The notes below the pieces were generated by a model. The model was not told the DNA's origin and ran no database searches. It was given only the letters and a program-made list of their open reading frames with translations. From Candidatus Thorarchaeota archaeon (GTDB lineage: Archaea > Asgardarchaeota > Thorarchaeia > Thorarchaeales > Thorarchaeaceae), in contig JAEOST010000355.1 of NCBI GenBank assembly GCA_016840245.1, positions 1-5,550 on the forward strand: a stretch of DNA of 5,550 nucleotides, read 5' to 3'. Made by a program: the position numbers and the translations under genes. Of this stretch, positions 1 to 4,690 are shown piece after piece. The number at the start of each line of letters is the position of its first letter. The first letter of the stretch is position 1.

Positions 1-1
1 A

Positions 2-136
2 GGTGCAGAGATTGAAGATGCTAAAAAGGAAATTGTGAAGAATGAAATAACTAAAATCCAGAATATAGGGACAGTAATCTTTTCAGATAGTGACATGGTC
101 TTATCAACCTCTATCCATGTGTATCTGAATCATTAG
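2..136 (+). CDS. 3'-terminal fragment of an unidentified protein
   Basis: An open frame enters from the left edge and ends at a TAG stop at 134-136, giving the last 44 residues of a protein whose start lies outside the window. The fragment begins with a charged, probably helical stretch (GAEIEDAKKEIVKNEITKI) and continues into alternating hydrophobic and polar residues (GTVIFSDSDMVLSTSIHVYL) that look like two or three beta strands. The residue mix looks like a folded soluble protein, and the frame converges tail-to-tail on the M24 gene with a 37-nt gap. I recognise no family. The other plus frame I checked here (starting at base 1) stops within five codons. The main doubt is the short length, so a chance open frame cannot be excluded. 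Confidence 0.55.
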   Translation, partial: GAEIEDAKKEIVKNEITKIQNIGTVIFSDSDMVLSTSIHVYLNH

Positions 137-173
137 TCATTCCTGCTCTTATTTACCTTGGAAACAGTTCCGC

Positions 174-1367
174 TCATTCAATAATCAAGCTTGACAAATC
201 ACGGGGATATTTTGTAGTTACTTCAATACCATCCTCAGTCACAACAAATGTGTCACTATGACGAAAACCACCAAGACCTTGTTCATATATTCCAGGCTCA
301 CAGGAGAATATCATACCTGGTTTAAGAACTTCGCCAGACCCAATGTCAAGGAAGGGTCTCTCGTGACCCTCCATACCTAAGGCATGTCCAGTATGATGTC
401 GCACTAAATCAAAGACGCCCCTGTTCTTGAACACGTCTCTTGCGGCCTTGTCAACATCAGAACATGTAATTCCGGGACCTGCAGCTTCTAAAGCAGCATC
501 CTGAGCAGCAAGCATGATTTCAAAGAGTTCTGTTTGCCTGGCAGTTGGTTCTCCCATGAACATTGTTCGTTCTAGCTCGGAATGGACACCATACACATCA
601 GAAGAAGCCCCTGTTACAAGTGTGTCACCCTTCTTGAAGACGAGGCCTCGAGATAGTGCATGTGGGAAATATGAGTTCGGACCAATCTGACCTCTATAGA
701 GTGCGATTGCAGGGAACATCGAGAAACCAGTGGGTCGGTAATTCTCACCTAGTTCACTGACCATGTCGTAGGACCCTTGAGTACTTGCTCTGATTGTGAC
801 ATCAATCTCATTGGCTCCTACTTCAGTATACTCTTGGAGATATTTGTGAGCCCTGTCAGCCCACTTGCTTGACTCCTGCATGAGCTCGATTTCCTCTGGT
901 TCTTTGATGACTCTCATGTCCATGATGATATCAGAGAGGATCTTGAACTTTAGACCGGTCACTTCCTCGAGGCTAGGTCCGTGATAGCCCCAGTATCCAG
1001 GTGCCCCTGACATCTCCGATCCGATTTTGTTAGGACTAATCTTTAACTCCTTCATCAAGACCTCTTCTAGATGGTACATTGGATGTTTCTCATCGGGATA
1101 TTCGAAATATGAGAAAACATTCGAAACAAATGGAACCTGATGTTGTACATGATCAATCTCAAGTGATGGTACAAAGAAGTTGACGTCACCTTGATGAATT
1201 ATCAGTGTAATTGGCCGCTCTGTGGGAATGAAGGAAAGACCAGTAAGATAGAAGATGTTCTTTGAATTGAAGACAAGATAAGTGTAGATATCCTGTTCAG
1301 AAAGACTCTCAGTGAGCCTCTCAACTCGTTTCTGGTGATGATCTGGAGTTAGATAGGTTCGTTGCAT
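174..1367 (-). CDS. M24-family creatinase/Xaa-Pro peptidase-like protein
   Basis: A 397-residue pita-bread hydrolase of the creatinase / aminopeptidase P / prolidase / ectoine hydrolase group, full length for the family and probably cytosolic since no signal peptide is visible. Residues about 10-140 form the creatinase-type N domain and about 155-390 the catalytic M24 domain. Family landmarks are PHA (His236), HHTGHALG (His325, His328), GHERP (His335), CEPGIY (Glu357) and GGFRHSDTFVVTEDG. Against the five dimetal ligands of prolidases (Asp, Asp, His, Glu, Glu), only His328 and Glu357 are kept. The first Asp is replaced around Gly253, the second by Glu265 in SELERT, and the last Glu by Ser371. 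The LERT motif recalls creatinase, which works without metal. I therefore infer a metal-independent C-N hydrolase or a non-proteolytic member; the substrate is unknown. The ATG at 1367 is preceded by AGAGGTT at 6 nt. It lies 69 nt downstream of the zinc-ribbon gene. Confidence 0.93.
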   Translation of the reverse strand: MQRTYLTPDHHQKRVERLTESLSEQDIYTYLVFNSKNIFYLTGLSFIPTERPITLIIHQGDVNFFVPSLEIDHVQHQVPFVSNVFSYFEYPDEKHPMYHLEEVLMKELKISPNKIGSEMSGAPGYWGYHGPSLEEVTGLKFKILSDIIMDMRVIKEPEEIELMQESSKWADRAHKYLQEYTEVGANEIDVTIRASTQGSYDMVSELGENYRPTGFSMFPAIALYRGQIGPNSYFPHALSRGLVFKKGDTLVTGASSDVYGVHSELERTMFMGEPTARQTELFEIMLAAQDAALEAAGPGITCSDVDKAARDVFKNRGVFDLVRHHTGHALGMEGHERPFLDIGSGEVLKPGMIFSCEPGIYEQGLGGFRHSDTFVVTEDGIEVTTKYPRDLSSLIIE

Positions 1368-1373
1368 AGAGCT

Positions 1374-1380
1374 AACCTCT
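1374..1380 (-). promoter_or_regulatory. Ribosome binding site of the M24 gene
   Basis: On the minus strand this reads AGAGGTT, six bases before the ATG at 1367. It resembles the GAGGTG core expected to pair with archaeal 16S rRNA and supports the chosen start. Confidence 0.6.
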
Positions 1381-1383
1381 ACG

Positions 1384-1440
1384 ATAATCGGTTATATCAC
1401 GTAGATCATTGCGATGTGATATATCAGCAATTCCGATTAT
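1384..1440 (-). promoter_or_regulatory. Nested inverted repeats with TATA-like core ahead of the M24 gene
   Basis: The gap between the zinc-ribbon gene and the M24 gene holds two nested perfect 8-bp inverted repeats. The outer pair is ATAATCGG (1384-1391) with CCGATTAT (1433-1440), which overlaps the zinc-ribbon stop codon. The inner pair is TATATCAC (1393-1400) with GTGATATA (1416-1423). On the minus strand the sequence at 1416-1426 reads TGATATATCAC. This is a possible TATA element placed to give a leader of roughly 25-30 nt that would include the AGAGGTT site. The arrangement could be a promoter with an operator, an RNA hairpin at the 3' end of the upstream mRNA, or both. No clean U-tract follows it, so a simple terminator is less likely. 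The repeats are seen directly; the function is inferred. Confidence 0.4.
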
Positions 1441-2450
1441 GAAGATGGAGACCATCTTTTAGGTTTGGTTGTTGTAGGAGTACCACACTCTCTACAGAAC
1501 TTGTAGGATTCCTCTAGGGGGGTTCCGCACTTCATACAGGAAGGTGTTGATTCTCTTTCTTTGATTGTGGGTGTAGGAGGTGGTGCTTTTGCTTCTTTAT
1601 CAGCTGGAGATACGGGAGGATCTGTATGGGATTTAGGATCCCGAGATTCGATTGCTTCTTCGATTGTATCACTGATACCCCATTGCTTCTTCAACATCTC
1701 TCGTATAGTATCCAAATCCTTACTGAAATCACCATACTCACGATGGTTCCTCAGGGTATCACTGATTGCCTTCAACCTGTTCAATACCCATATCTGAGGT
1801 TTCTGCTGAGCTAAAAGGTCCAGCAAGGCTTTGAACTCACCTTTCTTCGGAGTGCTTTTGGTGAGTCTGACACCCTTGTGCGTAATTGGTTTAGTTGGCA
1901 GAGTTGACTGACGATAAGGATCAAGAGGTGAAACTGTTGTCGCCTCAAAGGGGTCCTCATCCGGTGCAAGTGTTGGTGAATATGGGTGAACACCACTTAT
2001 CAGTAGTAAAGCAGGATGCTCTGAAAATTCATCTGGAGAGAGATCCATATTAATCGTAATCCTTAGCACCACTCCTTGATTTTCAACAAAAGCAACAGTT
2101 TGATCAAATACGTTCGGCATATCAACGGCCTGTTGAAAGTTAGGCGCAGTTTCCCAGAGGTAGACTGCCATAAGGTCATGTGTAGCTAATCCATTGTACA
2201 GCAAGCAGTCCATACCATTAGCAGTAAATCTGAGGTCAACAGGATGGTATGCGATTATTTTTGGAGTAGGATCTGCAAGTACCTCATCAATTGAATTTGC
2301 ATTGAATATATGATAAACAGCTTTAGTTGTTTCCTGAGGTGAAACTGCTTCGATGCAAGTACCACCGGAATCCGTCGTTGATATAACTACGTTCCAATCA
2401 TCTGGAACTGAAACCAAAAAAGGTGCCCCAGGAATATGAAAGTCGCCCAT
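1437..2450 (-). CDS. Unknown protein with C-terminal zinc ribbon
   Basis: A 337-residue protein I cannot assign to a named family. Residues 1-160 look like one alpha/beta domain. It opens with GAPFLVSVPDDWNVV and ends with strands such as VVLRITINMDL and a PALLLISGV helix/strand. This pattern recalls the Mog1/PsbP/DcrB-like fold, but that is only a resemblance by eye. Residues 205-268 are charged and probably helical (ALLDLLAQQKP, DTIREMLKKQWG). Residues 270-303 are a Pro-rich flexible linker. Residues 305-322 form a zinc ribbon, Cys305-x2-Cys308-x10-Cys319-x2-Cys322, of the short type common at the ends of archaeal proteins. There is no signal peptide or membrane segment, so it is probably cytosolic. 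The ATG is fixed by a strong GAGAGGAG site just upstream. It may share regulation with the downstream M24 gene. Confidence 0.88.
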   Translation of the reverse strand: MGDFHIPGAPFLVSVPDDWNVVISTTDSGGTCIEAVSPQETTKAVYHIFNANSIDEVLADPTPKIIAYHPVDLRFTANGMDCLLYNGLATHDLMAVYLWETAPNFQQAVDMPNVFDQTVAFVENQGVVLRITINMDLSPDEFSEHPALLLISGVHPYSPTLAPDEDPFEATTVSPLDPYRQSTLPTKPITHKGVRLTKSTPKKGEFKALLDLLAQQKPQIWVLNRLKAISDTLRNHREYGDFSKDLDTIREMLKKQWGISDTIEEAIESRDPKSHTDPPVSPADKEAKAPPPTPTIKERESTPSCMKCGTPLEESYKFCRECGTPTTTKPKRWSPSS

Positions 2451-2456
2451 ACAATT

Positions 2457-2464
2457 CTCCTCTC
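2457..2464 (-). promoter_or_regulatory. Strong ribosome binding site of the zinc-ribbon gene
   Basis: The minus strand reads GAGAGGAG six bases before the ATG at 2450. This is the clearest Shine-Dalgarno sequence in the window and decides the start of the zinc-ribbon protein. Confidence 0.7.
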
Positions 2465-2500
2465 AAATCACGTGAATTGCTTGAAGATTACTGTTAATGC

Positions 2501-2508
2501 TAAAAAAG
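2501..2508 (-). other. T-run in the spacer: terminator tract or TATA-like element
   Basis: On the minus strand the spacer between the membrane-protein gene and the zinc-ribbon gene contains a run of six T's (CTTTTTTA). It sits 27 nt past the membrane-protein stop and about 50 nt before the zinc-ribbon ATG. It could be the U-rich tract that ends the upstream transcript, or an AT-rich promoter core for the zinc-ribbon gene. The sequence does not decide between them. Confidence 0.25.
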
Positions 2509-2534
2509 TATGTGATGAGCTTCGATGTCATTAT

Positions 2535-3179
2535 CTAGTGATGAAGTGACTCCTTTTGTTCATCATCATTCTCATCAGAATGGAGTTTCAGGGAATTTAA
2601 TGATATCAATCCCACAAAGAGAAGTGACCCAAACACGGTAAACCACTCTACTAATGGACCTCCAAATTGAATTGCAAAGATTAAGGTCAAGATATCAATC
2701 GAAACACCATAGAGAGCGATAATCTTATTGAAAGCCGGGTGAAAAAGAAGAGCCAAGTTCACAATGATTAAGACTACAAAATTCAACTCAAAGAAGATGC
2801 TGGAGGCAGTCATATGAGGTGCTCCTTGATCCTCTGAGAATACACCAATCATGATCAATGCAATGGCCGAAGCCAATCCTACAATCTGTCCGCAGACCAT
2901 GATTACTCGACCGATAGTACGCTCTGAGTGCCAAATATACAATCCAAGAAAGAAAGGTATCAGAGCGATTCCTGTCAATATGCACCCCAAATTGTAGAAA
3001 TAGGCTCCAAATGGGCTGTAGTCGAAGTTACCAAGCCTGCTAAGATAGTGTGTCACCGGACCGAATGGATCGGGATAGAGACCCCATGAGATGAATGTGA
3101 AAGTGCAATAGAACAAAATAACAATAGAACCACTAATGGTAATCAGAATCCATTTTGGGAGAGGCTTATCTATATTCAT
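2535..3179 (-). CDS. Six-helix membrane protein, DUF998-like
   Basis: A 214-residue integral membrane protein with six predicted transmembrane segments at about 10-33, 62-83, 89-114, 124-147, 151-171 and 176-197. A short charged tail rich in Asp, Glu and His follows. Motifs that fit the DUF998 family are THYLSRLG (residues 43-50) between helices 1 and 2, YNLGCILTG entering helix 2, and GVFSEDQGAPHMTASSIFFE (with His122) between helices 3 and 4. The length and helix count match that family. No biochemical function is established for DUF998; a Frag1/DRAM-like relation is possible but unproven. The ATG at 3179 has only a weak upstream match (GGGTTAG), so the start is less certain than for the zinc-ribbon gene. 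It lies 150 nt downstream of the SSB gene, past hairpins that probably end that transcript. Confidence 0.85.
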   Translation of the reverse strand: MNIDKPLPKWILITISGSIVILFYCTFTFISWGLYPDPFGPVTHYLSRLGNFDYSPFGAYFYNLGCILTGIALIPFFLGLYIWHSERTIGRVIMVCGQIVGLASAIALIMIGVFSEDQGAPHMTASSIFFELNFVVLIIVNLALLFHPAFNKIIALYGVSIDILTLIFAIQFGGPLVEWFTVFGSLLFVGLISLNSLKLHSDENDDEQKESLHH

Positions 3180-3244
3180 TCAACTAACCCAACTATCTAT
3201 TGCGTAAAGCCATAGAAAAGTAATGCGACAGATTGTGTTGAATG

Positions 3245-3285
3245 ATAAGAAAAAGGAAATTGACAGGCAACCCCAAGAGGTTACC
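3245..3285 (-). terminator. Probable terminator of the SSB gene
   Basis: Transcribed on the minus strand, GGTAACC (3279-3285) can pair with GGTTGCC (3266-3272) around a 6-nt loop, with one G-U pair. A pyrimidine tract, TTTCCTTTTTCTTATC, follows at about 3244-3259. The hairpin plus U-rich tract lies 45-85 nt beyond the SSB stop codon and before the membrane-protein gene, which fits transcript termination. Confidence 0.5.
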
Positions 3286-3293
3286 TATCGGTT

Positions 3294-3309
3294 CAACTGC
3301 AAGCAGTTG
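3294..3309 (-). repeat. Short perfect hairpin after the SSB gene
   Basis: The inverted repeat CAACTGC-TT-GCAGTTG in the 3' flank of the SSB gene can fold as a 6-bp stem with a CUUG tetraloop, a stable loop type. It lies 21 nt past the stop codon and 8 nt before the terminator hairpin. It could act with that hairpin or protect the mRNA end. Confidence 0.4.
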
Positions 3310-3329
3310 TATTAGTATTTAGATTACAA

Positions 3330-3902
3330 TTACCTACGACGTCTGTCGCGGCCGCCGTAGCCACCGCCACCACCACGTCGATCTCTACTGCCGCCACCGT
3401 AGCCGCCGCCACCGCCGCCTCTGCCGCCGTAACCGCCGCCGCCACCACCGTAGCCGCCACCGCCGCCTCTGCCGCCGTAACCGCCGCCGCCACGACCACC
3501 GCCACCGTAATCTCTACGACGTCTGGTGTCTTCATGTTCCTCAGCAGACATATCAACTTCCATGTTGACTTCTTCAATGGCTTCCTCAGCATCAGCAAGC
3601 TGACCGTACCTACCCACATTCAAGCGTAGGTTACCTCTGAAAAGGCCTGTGTAGCCATTTGTGAGTGTGTAAGTAGAATCTACTTTGACAGCATCAATAG
3701 TGTCATCCCATAAGGGCACCTGAACAGTACCAGTTGAATCACCAACGACAGCATCTAAAACTCGATGTGTAGCTCCATCGTTGCGGGAAGTTACCTCTCG
3801 TTCCTCGCCCATCTCTACTACTTTGAATGAGATGGTTACGTTCTTCATTCGTGGCTTAAGTTCAGCCACGGTAGCCTCAATCGGCTCTCTATCATAACTC
3901 AT
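3330..3902 (-). CDS. ssb: Single-stranded DNA-binding protein, OB fold with RGG/GGY tail
   Basis: A 190-residue single-stranded nucleic-acid-binding protein of the crenarchaeal SSB / human SSB1 type, expected to coat ssDNA in replication and repair. Residues 6-105 form one OB fold (ELKPRMKNVTISFKVVE, DAVVGDSTGTVQVPLWDD, NGYTGLFRGNLRLNVGR). By eye it aligns with Sulfolobus SSB, whose DNA-stacking residues Trp56, Trp75 and Phe79 correspond to Trp65, Tyr84 and Phe88 here. An acidic linker (about 104-125) leads to a 64-residue tail (127-190) of 39 Gly, 15 Arg, 6 Tyr, 3 Asp and 1 Ser. Sulfolobus SSB has a shorter Arg/Gly tail and an acidic end; this one ends in RRRR instead. The ATG at 3902 is the first start after an in-frame stop at 3936-3938. 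No good Shine-Dalgarno precedes it, so translation may be leaderless or weakly SD-dependent. An RNA-binding role for the tail is possible. Confidence 0.92.
   Translation of the reverse strand: MSYDREPIEATVAELKPRMKNVTISFKVVEMGEEREVTSRNDGATHRVLDAVVGDSTGTVQVPLWDDTIDAVKVDSTYTLTNGYTGLFRGNLRLNVGRYGQLADAEEAIEEVNMEVDMSAEEHEDTRRRRDYGGGGRGGGGYGGRGGGGGYGGGGGGYGGRGGGGGGYGGGSRDRRGGGGGYGGRDRRRR
3334..3525 (-). repeat. GC-rich Gly-codon repeats encoding the SSB tail
   Basis: This stretch is made almost entirely of GGC/GGT/GGA-type glycine codons and is far more GC-rich than its surroundings. It contains a perfect 41-bp direct repeat (3405-3445 and 3453-3493) with a 48-bp, or 16-codon, period. A 12-bp repeat, CTACGACGTCTG, lies at both ends (3334-3345 and 3514-3525) and encodes the two Arg4 blocks. 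All of the periods are multiples of three, so the reading frame is kept. Confidence 0.9.
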
Positions 3903-4223
3903 TGTTATTCGTCTCGTATGTGTATTGCAGGTTGTTCAAAACTAGGATGTTCTTCCATGGGAGCTAGAAAACAGTGGAATGACCACGCATCAAATTCCGG
4001 TCGAAGGTGCCTTATGCTTAGTATACCTGCACATTTTCGTACAAAATGTATCCTTATTATCTTGTTCATTGGGCTCCAAATAAGGCATTCTTAAGCCCAA
4101 AAAGAGTCTAATTAGTTCTCTACAGTTATGCTTATTTGATGTAAGAAAGTTTCACAGTTGGTGGTGGCAGAGCCCTACAACAGGGTTTCCATTCTACAAT
4201 AATAAACCAAGGCAGGAATCTAC
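3903..4223. other. Divergent spacer between the SSB and hemerythrin genes
   Basis: This 321-nt stretch has no convincing gene and should hold both divergent promoters. Visible elements are a 19-bp dyad (4031-4049), a 7-bp inverted repeat TTGGGCT/AGCCCAA (4069-4075 and 4094-4100), and a 9-bp direct repeat TTATGCTTA at 4012-4020 and 4126-4134. The second copy of the direct repeat overlaps an AT-rich stretch (CTTATTTGAT) about 90 nt before the hemerythrin start that could be its TATA region. I find no clear TATA/BRE close to the SSB start, and no tRNA-like or box C/D-like pattern. Small open frames are present but have no start signals. Confidence 0.5.
4031..4049. promoter_or_regulatory. 19-bp dyad, possible operator
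   Basis: ACATTTT-CGTAC-AAAATGT is a perfect 7-bp inverted repeat around a 5-base centre. Its size is typical of a site for a dimeric helix-turn-helix regulator. It lies between divergent genes, 129 nt from the SSB start and 175 nt from the hemerythrin start. No regulator gene is present in the window to pair with it, so the role is inferred. Confidence 0.35.
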
Positions 4224-4646
4224 ATGACAAAGATTGAGTGGGACGATAGTTTGTCCGTGGGTGTTGAGCTAATTGACGACCAACATAAGATGTTGATTCA
4301 GCGAATAAGTGACTTGTCAAAAGCAGTTTCAGCAGGTCAAGGACCAAGTGAGATAATGAAGGTTCTTGGTTTTATGATGGACTATACTGATTTTCATTTC
4401 TCCACTGAAGAAAAACACATGGAGAGATTGGGCTTTCCTGGGAAAGATGGCCATATGAAGCAGCACAAAGAATTCATTGGAATGATTCAGAGCCTAGATT
4501 CAGATTTTAGAGAAGAGGGTGCAACCCAGCAATTAAGCTCCTCAATCAACACATTTCTGATTGACTGGCTTATCAATCACATCAAAGTTGTTGATTGTAA
4601 GTTTGGAGAATTCCTTCAAGAAAAGGGATTTTCTGAAACTGAGTAA
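4224..4646 (+). CDS. Bacteriohemerythrin (O2-binding diiron protein)
   Basis: A 140-residue single-domain hemerythrin, the usual length for prokaryotic stand-alone forms. These are cytosolic four-helix bundles that bind O2 at a non-haem diiron site and serve in oxygen storage, delivery, sensing or detoxification. All seven iron ligands are present with canonical spacing: His21 (DDQHKML), His58 and Glu62 (FHFSTEE), His77 and His81 (HMKQH), and His119 and Asp124 (HIKVVD). The N-terminal WDDSLSVGVELIDDQH signature is typical. A cysteine (Cys125) directly follows the last ligand. There is no fused sensor or membrane domain, so storage or scavenging is likelier than chemotaxis signalling. The ATG at 4224 has a moderate site, AGGCAGGA, upstream. 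It is transcribed divergently from the SSB gene and convergently with the protease gene. Confidence 0.95.
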   Translation: MTKIEWDDSLSVGVELIDDQHKMLIQRISDLSKAVSAGQGPSEIMKVLGFMMDYTDFHFSTEEKHMERLGFPGKDGHMKQHKEFIGMIQSLDSDFREEGATQQLSSSINTFLIDWLINHIKVVDCKFGEFLQEKGFSETE

Positions 4647-4678
4647 AAAAGAAAGAGCAGGGAAGGCCAGAGCCTTCC
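4645..4678 (-). terminator. Terminator hairpin between the protease and hemerythrin genes
   Basis: GGAAGGC (4661-4667) and GCCTTCC (4672-4678) form a perfect 7-bp stem with a 4-nt loop. On the minus strand the stem is followed by CTGCTCTTTCTTTTTT, a U-rich tract reaching into the hemerythrin stop codon. It therefore makes a good intrinsic-type terminator 13 nt past the protease stop codon. On the plus strand the same hairpin follows the hemerythrin gene but lacks a T-run after it. Confidence 0.65.
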
Positions 4679-4690
4679 TAGACTCGGAAT

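Noticed and set aside
1561..1814. Two plus-strand open frames opposite the zinc-ribbon gene
   Set aside because: They are antisense to a well-supported gene, have no ribosome binding site and show no family features.
1811..1996. Short minus-strand open frame in another frame of the zinc-ribbon gene
   Set aside because: It lies fully inside a better coding frame and its His/Leu/Arg-rich product looks non-biological.
2788..2985. Short minus-strand open frame inside the membrane-protein gene
   Set aside because: It is a shifted reading of the six-helix protein, with no start signal.
3361..3510. GC-rich repeats considered as a CRISPR array or minisatellite
   Set aside because: The repeats are in-frame glycine codons of the SSB tail and there are no unique spacers between them.
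3293..3619. Ala/Val-rich open frame on the minus strand within the SSB gene
   Set aside because: It is the shifted-frame reading of glycine codons in the SSB tail (GCC/GTA series); the composition is an artefact and the SSB frame is clearly the gene.
3990..4088. 32-residue minus-strand open frame upstream of the SSB gene
   Set aside because: It is short, has no start signal, and its composition gives no support for coding.
3957..4094. 45-codon plus-strand open frame with a hydrophobic end (CILIILFIGL) in the divergent spacer
   Set aside because: It has no ribosome binding site, overlaps the dyads, and its length is expected by chance.
4132..4347. Minus-strand open frame opposite the start of the hemerythrin gene
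   Set aside because: It is antisense to a gene with all diagnostic residues and has no features of its own.
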